Part shown: in pieces, positions 18,558 to 26,837 of the stretch
Position numbering within the stretch: position 1 is the stretch's first letter
How the letters are laid out: each line of letters starts with the position of its first letter
Origin: Terriglobia bacterium
GTDB taxonomy: Bacteria > Acidobacteriota > Terriglobia > Versatilivoradales > Versatilivoraceae
DNA length: 64,000 nt
Direction: 5' to 3'
NCBI GenBank assembly: GCA_951813285.1
Contig: OX638355.1
Coordinates: 194,001 to 258,000 of the forward strand
The notes under the pieces: model-generated
Seen by the model: only the letters and a program-made list of their open reading frames with translations
What the model was told of the DNA's origin: nothing
Database searches by the model: none
Made by a program: the position numbers and the translations under genes

Positions 18558-19133
18558 ATGGCAAATAAGCACGCAAATCCGTTGAGAAATGGAATCATCG
18601 TAACGGTAGTTGGAGGACTAATCCTGTCTACTTTTCTATGGTTACGGGGTTTCTTGTTAGAAGCGATGTCGCAGGCCTGGTCGGGCGTCAAATGGATTTG
18701 GTTAGCGCTGATTTCCGACTATTCAGTGCCTGGTTGGGTACTTTTTGTTACCGGAATATTTGCACTAGTTGCGCTTGTTGGACTTGCCGTGCTCTTTTGG
18801 ATTCTTCGGAACCAGAATGAACCTGCGCATCGGAACTACACTGAAGATATGCTTTACGGAGCGAAATGGTGTTGGTCATGGAATGGTAGCGAAATCTCGA
18901 ATCTCTGGTGTTTCTGCCCAATCTGTGATTCGCAATTGGTTTACAGCGACAGTTTTGAAAAAACGATTTTCATTTGTGAACGTTGTCTTCCAGATAGAGC
19001 AGATCTGCACTACAGATCTCAGGGTCGAGTTGTTGCAACAGTACAGGGCGGTGGTAAGGCCTATGCGGTGGGTGCGGCTACGAGGGAGATCTTGCGACGA
19101 ATCAGAACTGGTGAGCGTGCGACGTCCAATTGA
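18558..19133 (+). CDS. Membrane protein with C-terminal zinc-ribbon-like motif
   Basis: A 191-residue protein of unknown family. Two membrane helices (about 13-35 and 54-82) are followed by a soluble C-terminal part containing CPICDSQ and, about 20 residues later, CERC, a four-Cys arrangement suggesting a zinc ribbon. The region is more AT-rich than the metabolic genes, in line with recent acquisition. It has no gene partner within 250 bp; mobile-element sequence lies on both sides. Confidence 0.65.
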   Translation: MANKHANPLRNGIIVTVVGGLILSTFLWLRGFLLEAMSQAWSGVKWIWLALISDYSVPGWVLFVTGIFALVALVGLAVLFWILRNQNEPAHRNYTEDMLYGAKWCWSWNGSEISNLWCFCPICDSQLVYSDSFEKTIFICERCLPDRADLHYRSQGRVVATVQGGGKAYAVGAATREILRRIRTGERATSN

Positions 19134-19230
19134 CCTTGAATCAAACGGAACAATCGATTGCGTACGCTCAGGGAAGTTCAGGCATCGCTTTACACTGCCA
19201 TCCTTAGTACCTAAATGCCCGCCAATTAGT

Positions 19231-19254
19231 CCGCCCTCAGCGTCCCCCTGATCT
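19231..19254 (+). repeat. 24-nt exact match to the MFS transporter gene
   Basis: The 24 bases match 15626-15649, inside the MFS gene, without a mismatch (they begin GCCCTCAGCGTCCCCCTGAT). In the same frame they encode ALSVPLIY as in the transporter. They are followed 15 nt later by a MITE, so this may be a scrap of a lost paralogue. Confidence 0.6.
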
Positions 19255-19269
19255 ACTTAATGCAGTTCT

Positions 19270-19385
19270 GGGGACGTTGTTGAATTACTGGAATAACTTC
19301 GATCAGCTACTTCCGAATAGCTTTGATTCAATAACGTCTCCTACGCATTCTTTACAAGTTATTCCAGTAATTCAACAACGTCCCC
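19270..19385. mobile_element. 116-bp MITE with 30-bp perfect inverted repeats
   Basis: The left end GGGGACGTTGTTGAATTACT and ten further bases are mirrored perfectly at the right end. There is no coding capacity. The interior is about 80 percent identical, in reverse orientation, to the element at 27054. TA does not directly flank both ends here. Confidence 0.88.
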
Positions 19386-19396
19386 AAGTCACGTCC

Positions 19397-19684
19397 CTAT
19401 TCAAATCGCGCGGGATCAATGTTGATGCGCAGAAGGGTCCTGGTTGCCTGAGCGATCTTTTGCAAGGCTCCGGTTGAGGGTCGGGTTCGGCCGCTCTCAA
19501 GCTGAGCTACGACAGATTGCGTCGTGTTCATTCGTTGCGCAGGTTCAGCTTGCGTGAGCTTGGCCCGCGTGCGGGCCTCAATGAGAGAGCGGGAGATCTC
19601 GAACTCCGGACCGAGTCGGTCGTACGCTTTGCGGTATTCCGGGTCCTCGCTCCATTTCTCGTGCAGCTCGGTCACCTTGCTCAT
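19397..19684 (-). CDS. XRE/HigA-type antitoxin (orphan)
   Basis: Ninety-five residues starting MSKVTELHEKWSED. The N-terminal half matches the leader common in HigA antitoxins encoded beside RelE/HigB toxins (YRKAYDRLGPEFEISRSLIEAR). It is followed by a helix-turn-helix (LTQAEPAQRMNTTQSVVAQLESG). No toxin gene is found within 190 bp upstream; a MITE relic occupies that space instead. It may have lost its partner. A degraded copy of the last 20 codons of such a gene is found at 21825-21890. Confidence 0.8.
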   Translation of the reverse strand: MSKVTELHEKWSEDPEYRKAYDRLGPEFEISRSLIEARTRAKLTQAEPAQRMNTTQSVVAQLESGRTRPSTGALQKIAQATRTLLRINIDPARFE

Positions 19685-19744
19685 TTCGTTATCTCTACGG
19701 CGCGCCGCAGCGCCAATTCGATTTCTCGGCGGGGGGTCCAACGA

Positions 19745-19853
19745 GAATAACTACCTGCGGCGATTCGGTGATGTCTCGGCAAGGGCAAATCACATGCCCC
19801 CAGTTGGCACTCCGAACCGCAGCGTAGTGTTTCCAGTAGTTCAACAACGCCCC
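19745..19853. mobile_element. MITE-family relic
   Basis: It begins AATAACTACCTGCGGCGATT and ends TTTCCAGTAGTTCAACAACG followed by CCCCCT. It resembles the relic at 18041 at its left and the MITE inverted repeat at its right. The left inverted repeat is lost. Confidence 0.6.
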
Positions 19854-19870
19854 CTATCCCCCACCTCTGG

Positions 19871-21580
19871 TTACGCAAGATCCGCCCGCCACAGATGGGC
19901 GGCACGCTCGGCGAGTTGACGCTGACGCCTGTCCAGCACCTCCCGTGTCCACTGCTCGGGAGCGATCTCGGGAATGCGTTGGGGCAAGGAGTAGCTGCTC
20001 TGGCGATAGGCTGGAAGCTTTTCGGCATAGATGGCGTTGTCAAGCTGGCGGTTGGTGGCTGATTCGAGAAGGGTGAGATTGCCGAGCTTGTAGATGGACT
20101 CTTCCCACAGCCCGCTCGGAATGGACTCCTCCCAGGCATCCACCGGATTTTGGGGAAGGATGTGTTCGACAGTGAAGGGATCGGTTTCGTAGTCACAGGC
20201 CCGGCCGGAAGCGTCACCTTCGAGACGGGCAAGTATGTAGCGCGTGAGCTTGTCCCAACGCCAGCCATTGTCGACGACCAACAAGGCGAAGTCCTGCTTC
20301 ATCCTGGAGTCTTCGACGTAGAGGGGCTTGAGGAGCGTGAACACGGCCCCCGGAGTCCTCGCCTTACCGTCCATCACCGCCTTGGCGGCACGGTGATAAT
20401 TGGGTTCCAGCGGATTGGTGTTTAGTCCGCTGACGACGGTGTAGCGGAACGAAATCACGCCAACGAGTTTGAGAATTCGCACGAAATCGCCTTCCGAGAA
20501 TCGCTCCCAGGAGGTGAACAGAAGCGGCATCATCTGCTGAACCCGAAACAGGTTGAGCTCACGAATGTAGGGCTTGGCTTCGGGCAATTCGATCCAGTAG
20601 CCGTGACCGGAGTCGAGTACTGCCGCAAAGAGCTCCGCGCGGCTTTCCAATTGATCCAGCAGGGCGAACACGTCTTCAGCCGACTTGGTCCGGTCGCGCA
20701 CCAGCTTGAAGAGCCGTTGACTCCTCACCTTGGGCAGTTCGCACAGCAAGTGGTAGCGGAGAAACCTTGGGAAACGCCCCTGTCCGACGGTGGCGATGAG
20801 TTGCTGCCAGCGACGCTGGAGAGCTTCCAGGTCAGCGGTCACGCGGACCCGAGAGAACAGAAAGTTCTTCAGCAGATCGGTCGTGGTCAGCTCCAGGCCG
20901 CGCGCATTGAGAGTCTCGAACACGGTATAGGCGTTGAGCTCGTCGTCGACGGTAATCAGGATGAAGACGAGTTGACGTGCGACTGTTTCGGACAGAAGGC
21001 TCGCCAATGCCCGGCCGTCGCTCTTCATCGCGTCCATCTCGCCGAGCCGCTCGGTGAAATAGGTAAGACGTTTCCAAAGCAAGCGGTTCGACTTGGTCAG
21101 GCCGCGCGGGTTTAACGGCCGCCGCAACTGGACCAGGTAGTCCTGATAGAAGGCGTCGTCCGTGGCGTTCAGGTACAGCCGGCTGGTCTCGGTGAGGGAA
21201 GCCGGGTCCTTTTCTCCGACGAAACGGTTGCGCAGGCCCTGGGACCTTTCGGCATTGGCCTCTGAATCCATGCCGGCGTCGGCCATTTCCTTTAACTTGG
21301 CGATTACGGCCAGGGCAAACAGGCTAAGCGTGGCGAGCCGCTGCTGGCCATCGATAATCAGGAACTCCCGGTCGTTACTGCCTTCGACCACGAGGGCGCC
21401 CATGTAGTGAACGGCTGCGGTGTCAGGTCGCAGCTCGATGATGTCATTCCAGAGATCCTCCCATTCCTCTTCCGACCATGAGTAATCGCGCTGGTAGCGG
21501 GGCACCCGGTATGACCTTCCGTTGCCGATCAACTCCAGATAATTGATTGTGCGCGTGTTGAGGATATTGGCTCTAACCAT
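19871..21580 (-). CDS. GmrSD-type (DUF262 + DUF1524) restriction-like protein
   Basis: A 569-residue single-chain protein. The N-terminal DUF262 domain shows VPRYQRDYSWSEEEW (about 27-41) and IIDGQQRLATLSL (about 74-86), the ParB-like nucleotide-binding motifs of GmrS. The C-terminal DUF1524 has the HNH-type signature TVEHILPQNP and KLGNLTLLESATNRQL, as in GmrD. Members act as modification-dependent endonucleases (type IV restriction) against phage with modified DNA. A strong GGAGGA site precedes the ATG. No other restriction gene is adjacent, so it likely works alone; it sits among toxin-antitoxin genes and MITE relics. Confidence 0.9.
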   Translation of the reverse strand: MVRANILNTRTINYLELIGNGRSYRVPRYQRDYSWSEEEWEDLWNDIIELRPDTAAVHYMGALVVEGSNDREFLIIDGQQRLATLSLFALAVIAKLKEMADAGMDSEANAERSQGLRNRFVGEKDPASLTETSRLYLNATDDAFYQDYLVQLRRPLNPRGLTKSNRLLWKRLTYFTERLGEMDAMKSDGRALASLLSETVARQLVFILITVDDELNAYTVFETLNARGLELTTTDLLKNFLFSRVRVTADLEALQRRWQQLIATVGQGRFPRFLRYHLLCELPKVRSQRLFKLVRDRTKSAEDVFALLDQLESRAELFAAVLDSGHGYWIELPEAKPYIRELNLFRVQQMMPLLFTSWERFSEGDFVRILKLVGVISFRYTVVSGLNTNPLEPNYHRAAKAVMDGKARTPGAVFTLLKPLYVEDSRMKQDFALLVVDNGWRWDKLTRYILARLEGDASGRACDYETDPFTVEHILPQNPVDAWEESIPSGLWEESIYKLGNLTLLESATNRQLDNAIYAEKLPAYRQSSYSLPQRIPEIAPEQWTREVLDRRQRQLAERAAHLWRADLA

Positions 21581-22050
21581 ATGTCCTCCATTGTATTTCG
21601 GCTCGTCCGTCCGCCCAGTCCTTACCTGTCCTTACCTGAATGGACTGCAAACGGACTCCAAAGGAGAAAACCGGACGGCTGCATATCGGACCCTACTTGG
21701 CAGGAGAGACACTCAGGTGAATACCATCACATTACAACCAAGTCAATTATCCCGATAAACCGATTGACACCTCCTGAGTTCGGAATCGGTTGGTCAAGCC
21801 TGATTGCCGTTCCATGTGCGATCATCACGCGGAATCGAAGCTGATCCGCAAACGGGTCCTGGTTGCCTGCGCGATCCTTTCGAACGTTCTGGTCGTTTGT
21901 CACCAAGGACGAACTTCCTGGCAGTACCCTCGCCGTGGGCCGATGAGGCCAGTTCGGTTGCGTGCTCGACACTGACCGACAATAGGGTCTGATTCAGACC
22001 GACTTTTCTCGTTGATGACATCTCGGCCACGGCTGTGATTTATGGAAACA
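21581..22050. other. Gene-free stretch between GmrSD and BrnT
   Basis: About 470 bp without a credible gene. It contains the antitoxin remnant described separately (21825-21890); nothing else is recognizable. Confidence 0.5.
21825..21890 (-). pseudogene. Remnant of an XRE/HigA antitoxin 3' end
   Basis: Read on the minus strand, 21 codons give FERIAQATRTRLRISFDSA after two residues, then a stop. The orphan antitoxin at 19397-19684 ends LQKIAQATRTLLRINIDP and four further residues, so the two are homologous. Upstream the similarity vanishes and a stop enters the frame. Confidence 0.7.
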
Positions 22051-22071
22051 GTATATTTTCTATACTATAAT
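22051..22071 (+). promoter_or_regulatory. Promoter/operator of brnTA
   Basis: An inverted repeat GTATA-TTTTC-TATAC overlaps TATACT and TATAAT boxes, only 5-11 nt before the BrnT start codon. The mRNA would have almost no leader. Such a palindrome is a natural site for BrnA autorepression. Confidence 0.6.
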
Positions 22072-22076
22072 AACCC

Positions 22077-22340
22077 ATGCCATTTGAGTATGATCCCGCC
22101 AAAAGCGTCACAAACAAGGCCAAGCACGGCATCGACTTCGACGAAGCCCAGATGCTTTGGAAAGATGCTTGGATGCTGGAGGCACCGGCGAAAACCGATG
22201 ACGAGCCGCGCTTTCTGGTGATCGGAATGATTGGCGAAAACCACTGGGCCGCCGTCTGCGCTCATCGTGGAGACAATGTGCGGATCATCTCGGTGCGGCG
22301 GGCCCGGAGACAGGAGATCGATCACTATGAAAGCAGGTGA
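22077..22340 (+). CDS. brnT: BrnT-family ribonuclease toxin
   Basis: Eighty-seven residues with the family hallmarks: FEYDPAKSVTNKAKHGIDFDEA at the N-terminus, a central strand pair (RFLVIGMI...HWAAVCAHRG) and the C-terminal RIISVRRARRQEIDHYE. BrnT is a RelE-like ribonuclease. It is encoded before its antitoxin, the order usual for BrnT/BrnA, and overlaps it by 14 nt. Confidence 0.9.
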   Translation: MPFEYDPAKSVTNKAKHGIDFDEAQMLWKDAWMLEAPAKTDDEPRFLVIGMIGENHWAAVCAHRGDNVRIISVRRARRQEIDHYESR

Positions 22341-22560
22341 GTTCGACAGGAAATTCGATGCAGGCGAGGATGTTAGCGGCCAGGTCGACTGGTCGAAAGC
22401 AAAGCGCCCAAAGGAGCAGGTAAAGCGGGTGAATGTGGACTTCCCGGCATGGGTTGTGGCCGGGCTGGATGGTCAGGCGCGGCACCTTGGCGTGACCCGC
22501 CAATCGCTCATCAAGTTGTGGATCGCTGAACGGCTGCAGCGAAGCGGCAGCCCAACCTGA
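22327..22560 (+). CDS. brnA: BrnA-family antitoxin
   Basis: Seventy-seven residues. The N-terminal half (FDRKFDAGEDVSGQVDWSKAKRPK) is the toxin-binding tail, and the C-terminal half (VNVDFPAWVVAGLDGQARHLG then SLIKLWIAERL) is a ribbon-helix-helix domain. It should bind BrnT and repress the shared promoter at the palindrome upstream of brnT. Confidence 0.88.
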   Translation: MKAGEFDRKFDAGEDVSGQVDWSKAKRPKEQVKRVNVDFPAWVVAGLDGQARHLGVTRQSLIKLWIAERLQRSGSPT

Positions 22561-22654
22561 AGGCGAACTTGAGCCCGGCGTCCCGATGCCGTTGACGTCG
22601 TTAGGGTCGATAATGAGTTCTTGTACCTTCACGACGAACCCCGGATCGAGAAGG

Positions 22655-22729
22655 CATCGATTTCCCTGTGACTATCCACCGCGACTCCGAACCTGTGCAC
22701 AGTTTTTCCTGTAATTCAACAACGTCCCC
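22655..22729. mobile_element. MITE-family relic (right end)
   Basis: It ends TTTTTCCTGTAATTCAACAA followed by CGTCCCC, the MITE inverted repeat. The preceding 50 bases (ATCCACCGCGACTCCGAACC and around) match the relic at 18200-18250. No left end is seen. Confidence 0.6.
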
Positions 22730-22768
22730 TTTCCATCTCCAGCCCTTCATGGTTGAGGCTCGGAACCC

Positions 22769-23236
22769 ATGCTGACGACAGGCTTTCTTGGGACGCGGGC
22801 GGACGCCCTCGTGGACGTCGCGATGGTGTTTTTCGCGGTCGCGCCGTTTCTGATGACCCAGGCGTTGCGCCTGGCGGCGCAACGCCGCTACCGCGCCCAC
22901 CGCAGGCTTCAGGTGGGGGTGTTGCTCGGAGCGATTGTGGCCGTAGTGCTGCTGGAGGGCAGCATCCGATTCGGGCACGCCGTGGATGCTTTTACCGTGA
23001 GCGCGTACTACGGAACGGCGACGCTGACCGGTCTCTTCGCCATACATCTCGCGGTTGCGGTCCCGACGTTCATCGGCTGGTGTGTACTGGCGATCCTGTC
23101 GTGGCGCCGCTTTACCAGCGTTTTGCCGGGCTCCTTCAGTCCGCGGCACCGGTTCTGGGGCTGGCTGACCTTCCTGGGCTTGTGGCTAACCTGCCTGACT
23201 GGCCTGGGCCTCTACGTGCTGAGCTTCGCGCTCTGA
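22769..23236 (+). CDS. DUF420-like membrane protein
   Basis: A 155-residue protein with four to five membrane helices. Histidines at the helix ends (H44 in YRAHRRLQ, another in FAIHLAVAVP, another in PRHRFWGW) and the final TGLGLYVL agree with the DUF420 family, whose members often sit near haem-copper oxidase genes. None is visible here and its role is unknown. It starts about 40 nt after a MITE relic. Confidence 0.7.
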   Translation: MLTTGFLGTRADALVDVAMVFFAVAPFLMTQALRLAAQRRYRAHRRLQVGVLLGAIVAVVLLEGSIRFGHAVDAFTVSAYYGTATLTGLFAIHLAVAVPTFIGWCVLAILSWRRFTSVLPGSFSPRHRFWGWLTFLGLWLTCLTGLGLYVLSFAL

Positions 23237-23515
23237 AGTTTCGACGGGCCGCTCGTTCAGCCGGCTGCTCCTGACGGTTCACGAGGGGCCGGCCTCGGAC
23301 TCGCAGAACTCGAGTGGTTCGTTCGGGCGCGAGAGGGGTGCAGTCCGCAGACGGCTTCGATGGTCCCATGAATTCCCGTTCAACATGTGGGAATCTTGGA
23401 TTCCGCCGAGTGGCAACGCCAGGGTTCCTGGCAGTTTCAATCCTGCCTGCCGGTCGAAAGAGACCATTGCTTGCACTGGCCAGGGATATTTTAGCTCTGG
23501 GACCTGCAGGCGAGT

Positions 23516-23981
23516 CTATTCGGGAGCTTTTCTTTGGCGCTTGATAGTCAGGGGAGTGGACTGGCCTGACTGCTTCCAGTGGCCCACGATCTCGGACCCG
23601 TCCGGGCTGAGGGTTCCTTCGAAGGCTGCGGGCGGCCTGTTGAGCCTGAGCCGAACGGAGTTGTCCTCGAACCGTATCCGGGAGAGCTTCAGCCCCATTG
23701 CCCCCTGATCCAGGCTGTCGATCGTCCCGCTGAAATCTCCCTCCTGGTCACGGTCGATCCTGAAGAGCAGCCGCAAACTGATCTGCGCGACCTCCAGGCG
23801 ACCGAACCAGATCCCGGCCAGACCCTCGCCCGGAACCCCTTCGATGGGTGGCGGTGGCGGCTTCGGGGCCGCGACCGTCGCCGGATCCACCTCACCGGTT
23901 CGTTCGAGCTTGAAGGAATCCGTCCAGAGCCAGCAGCAGAAAGCAGAGATAAAGCACCGGCGGCTTTGCAGCAGAGTTCAT
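23516..23981 (-). pseudogene. Secreted beta-domain protein with an apparent frameshift
   Basis: A start codon at 23981 with GAGGA 8 nt upstream opens a signal peptide (MNSAAKPPVLYLCFLLLALD) but stops after 29 codons. The rest continues one frame over, at least from 23890 to 23516: GLAGIWFGRLEV, SGTIDSLDQGAMG, FEGTLSPDGSEIVGHWKQSG. This matches the beta-strand domain that precedes alpha/beta hydrolases in many bacteria (LDSPDQGA, GTW.Q motifs); here no hydrolase follows. One missing or extra base near 23900-23945 would restore a protein of about 153 residues. It may be a real mutation or an assembly error. Confidence 0.65.
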
Positions 23982-23999
23982 GGTTGACGTTCCTCGCGC

Positions 24000-24437
24000 T
24001 CAGCTCCAGACGGCGATGACTACCGCCTGCCCCAGAAGGGAAACCGCGTTGAAGCCCAGGCTGAGCCAGAAGAGCCCCGCCTTGCGGCCCTCGTAGGCCC
24101 ACGCCTGATAGAAAACCGGGAGAACGAAAGCGATCAGGGCCATCAGCGCCAGGTGGACCCCCACCATGGCGTTGCCGGCGCTTCCGGCCATCGAGGAGAC
24201 ACTTCCGGGGCCACCCATCCCGGCGAATAGCTGGGCCAGGATGTAGGCGGTGACCAGCGCCAGCACGAAGCTGGCCCCGTGGGTCTTCCAAGGATTGAAG
24301 TTCTTCTGGATCTCCTCGGTGGTGGTTTCCATGAGTTCGAGCCACCGTTTGCCGAACAGCGGGCCGTACCAGAGGAAGCCGACAATCATGGGAATGATTC
24401 CGGCCACCAGCACCGCGAGCAAGTTGACTTCATGCAT
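24000..24437 (-). CDS. DUF1761 membrane protein
   Basis: A 145-residue protein with four membrane helices. The N-terminus (LLAVLVAGIIPMIVGFLWYGPLFGKRWLE) has the WYGPLFGKxW motif of DUF1761. The function of the family is unknown. A GGAGGA-like ribosome site precedes the ATG. It lies 18 nt upstream of the frameshifted secreted protein on the same strand, so the two probably share a transcript. Confidence 0.85.
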   Translation of the reverse strand: MHEVNLLAVLVAGIIPMIVGFLWYGPLFGKRWLELMETTTEEIQKNFNPWKTHGASFVLALVTAYILAQLFAGMGGPGSVSSMAGSAGNAMVGVHLALMALIAFVLPVFYQAWAYEGRKAGLFWLSLGFNAVSLLGQAVVIAVWS

Positions 24438-24615
24438 GATTCTGTCCTCCTTGAGTAGTGGGAAACGGCTGAGAATTACAAGGGCAGTATAGATGATTCG
24501 GCAAGCGACCGGCCGTTCCTACACCAGCAGCGTGAACAACCGCGAATCCGGCTTCGTTCCACGGTTGGCTGCTGGTACACTACCGGGCAACCACCTGTCA
24601 CCGAGTCGACACACC

Positions 24616-25368
24616 ATGAACCGTCACCTGAAACCCTTTCTTCCCTTGTGTTTGCTGTGGCTGCCCGCTTGCAGCATCACGGTCACCGACGGCACTTCGC
24701 CAACCGATCCTGCCGAACGCGGGCCGCGCACCCAGCCCGGCGCCAGCATGGAGATCTATGCGCCCGAACAGCACGACCTCTATGACGGCCGCTTCATTAT
24801 CTCGGGAGCTCGCATCCATCAAGTGGGCACGTTGAACGATGAGAGCCCCTGGGACCACATGGGCAATGACGGTTCGAATCTGCGGCCGGTCGAGGGCACG
24901 GTCGAGCTGGATGTCGACGAGATCAACAATACGGGAACGTTCCGCGCCGAGCTCGAGCTTCCCGAGGGCAGCTATGTGATCGACTTGGAAGAGTTCAAGG
25001 AATTCTCACCCTGTCAGGATGGCGGCATCGCGGCCTGGCTGTTCGAGCACGGCGATTCCGGCTGCGGGGATGCCTATTGGCCCAAGAGCATTCTCTATGT
25101 GGCCGGATGGGGTATCGGCTCCGCCACCTTGAACGGAAAGCCGCTCTACCAGGACTACCAGATTCACTTCATGGTCACCCAGGGGATGCGGGATCGGAAC
25201 CTGGTAGCTCACTATCCTCTCCAAGGGAAAGAGTCTCAGGCCGGCGCCGTCAACCCGGCCCTCCAGCAGCTCGACTTCTACATCCGCAGTCCTGAAACCA
25301 ACGACGCCAACATTCCCAACCGCGAGGTGTTCGACCACTTCTTCGCGATGGAAGTGACCTGGAAATAG
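24616..25368 (+). CDS. Putative lipoprotein, unknown function
   Basis: A 250-residue protein with a lipoprotein signal: MNRHLKPFLPLCLLWLPAC, lipobox LPAC at residue 19. The mature part is acidic and rich in beta-type segments (VEGTVELDVDEINNTGTFRAEL), with paired Cys (SPCQDGG and DSGCGDAYW) that may form a disulfide. No family is recognized. It would be anchored in a membrane facing the periplasm. The frame extends upstream to 24493, but only the Met at 24616 gives a signal peptide. Confidence 0.75.
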   Translation: MNRHLKPFLPLCLLWLPACSITVTDGTSPTDPAERGPRTQPGASMEIYAPEQHDLYDGRFIISGARIHQVGTLNDESPWDHMGNDGSNLRPVEGTVELDVDEINNTGTFRAELELPEGSYVIDLEEFKEFSPCQDGGIAAWLFEHGDSGCGDAYWPKSILYVAGWGIGSATLNGKPLYQDYQIHFMVTQGMRDRNLVAHYPLQGKESQAGAVNPALQQLDFYIRSPETNDANIPNREVFDHFFAMEVTWK

Positions 25369-25396
25369 CCGGGCGCCGTTGCGGCCCTGGGCTGTG

Positions 25397-26236
25397 TCAG
25401 GGTTTCTCGGCGATGATCCCGATCATCGGTGGCGCCGACAGGAACGTGCCCGGATCCCGTTCGCGAGCACGCCATTCGGCTTCGAAGGCGCATCGATCCG
25501 CCTCCGTCAACAAGCCGGCATCGACCAACCGCGGCACGTAGCCGAAGAAGAACTGCGTCGGCCAGTCCCAGAAGCTTGTGCCGGGTCTGATGAACTTTGC
25601 GAGCGGAACCAGGTCGACCAGACGGCACCCGGACTTCACAACCAACCCCGGCAAACGAGCGCCCACGTCCAGATCGCCGCCAGTGGGTTTCCAGCTTTCG
25701 CTAACCGCCGCCAGCACGCGATCGAACACCGGGCTCCGCGGCTGGAGGGTGGTGGCGCGGTAGTTCAGATAGTCCCAGATCACCAGGCGACCGCCCGGGC
25801 GCAACCCTGACACGACCCGGTCGATGACCGGGACGGGGTCCCGCAGAAAGCAGAAGATCCAGCGCGCGAAGACGCCGTCCAGCGAGGCGGGCTCCAGTTG
25901 CAACTCCTGGGCCTTCTCCACCCGTGCCGTGAGCTGCTCTATCCCGAGACGGTCCGCTTCTCTGACCAGATAGGCGATGAAGCGCGGCGATTCGTCCACG
26001 GCGAGCACCCGGCCTTCGGACCCGACCCGGGCCGCCAGTTCAAGAGCGGCGAAACCCGGACCGCAGCCGAGATCCAGCAGCCGCGCACCCTTTCCGAACC
26101 CGGCGCGGCCCCAGAGGTCACGGGCTGCCTCCGCCCACAAGCGGTGCTGGGTCTGGAGGCGTCTCCCCTCGTCCGGATCGGTGCCGAGCAGGTAGGGTTC
26201 CTCCGACTTGCGGCGAGTATGCGTTTCAGGTCTCAT
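25397..26236 (-). CDS. SAM-dependent class I methyltransferase
   Basis: A 279-residue protein. Motif I is LLDLGCGPGFAALELA (about 53-68), motif II VLAVDESPRF, and a later LRPGGRLVIWDY, all typical of small-molecule methyltransferases (Methyltransf_11/25 type). The C-terminal third (LVPLAKFIRPGTSFWDW onward) resembles the substrate lid seen in UbiE/Coq5-like enzymes. The substrate is not readable. It converges on the lipoprotein gene with 28 bp between the stops. Confidence 0.85.
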   Translation of the reverse strand: MRPETHTRRKSEEPYLLGTDPDEGRRLQTQHRLWAEAARDLWGRAGFGKGARLLDLGCGPGFAALELAARVGSEGRVLAVDESPRFIAYLVREADRLGIEQLTARVEKAQELQLEPASLDGVFARWIFCFLRDPVPVIDRVVSGLRPGGRLVIWDYLNYRATTLQPRSPVFDRVLAAVSESWKPTGGDLDVGARLPGLVVKSGCRLVDLVPLAKFIRPGTSFWDWPTQFFFGYVPRLVDAGLLTEADRCAFEAEWRARERDPGTFLSAPPMIGIIAEKP

Positions 26237-26458
26237 GCGGTTTCTTTACACGGATTTAATGCCGGCCCGGCCGAGATGTCAATCAACTCGTCGATCGCTA
26301 TTCGGGATCTATCGATCAGTGCGACCGGAGGCAATCCTACTGAGTAGACGACTGAACATCGAATGTCAGGTGGTTTCCATACTGTAAGAACCAGCCATCA
26401 GTTGAAGCTCGCAATACGGAATGCTCCCCTTGTGGTACGGGGAGAGGAGAGAAGCCGG

Positions 26459-26692
26459 CTAGGCGGCGGGGTCCCTGTGGCTGAAAAGAGCCTGATAGAG
26501 GGCGTCGATCCGGGAGTTGAGCCGGCCTTCCATGGCATCGATCCGGTTGTCTAAAGCATCGATGCGGCCGTTGGTTTCCTTGATGTCTTGGCGCAGGATA
26601 CGAAACAGGGATACCAGGAGACCAGCCAGTATCCCTAACAGAGTGATGCCCGTTCCGAATACGGCAAGGATGATTTGGGCGGTGTTGCTCAT
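26459..26692 (-). CDS. Small membrane-anchored coiled-coil protein
   Basis: Seventy-seven residues. A helix of about 25 residues (IILAVFGTGITLLGILAGLLV) is followed by heptad-like repeats (IKETNGRIDALDNRIDAMEGRL), giving a membrane anchor with a coiled-coil tail. Similar short proteins are common in environmental genomes; none has a firm function that I know. Confidence 0.65.
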   Translation of the reverse strand: MSNTAQIILAVFGTGITLLGILAGLLVSLFRILRQDIKETNGRIDALDNRIDAMEGRLNSRIDALYQALFSHRDPAA

Positions 26693-26837
26693 GGCGACAG
26701 TCTACCACAGCCATGCCTATCCCAATCTCGGATTCATGGCACGGCGACCGGTAGCACCTGGGATTCCGAATCCAGGCCGGGGGAGACCGGGAAATCGCTG
26801 CCGACCCGGCCCAGCTCATGGCTTTAGGGGGATCTGA

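Noticed and set aside
18252-18572. A 106-codon minus-strand frame
   Set aside because: No family resemblance or ribosome site; it overlaps a MITE relic and the start of the membrane protein gene.
21700-21790. CACTCAGGTG and CACCTCCTGAG as an inverted repeat or att site
   Set aside because: The pairing is imperfect, and no second copy is found in the window.
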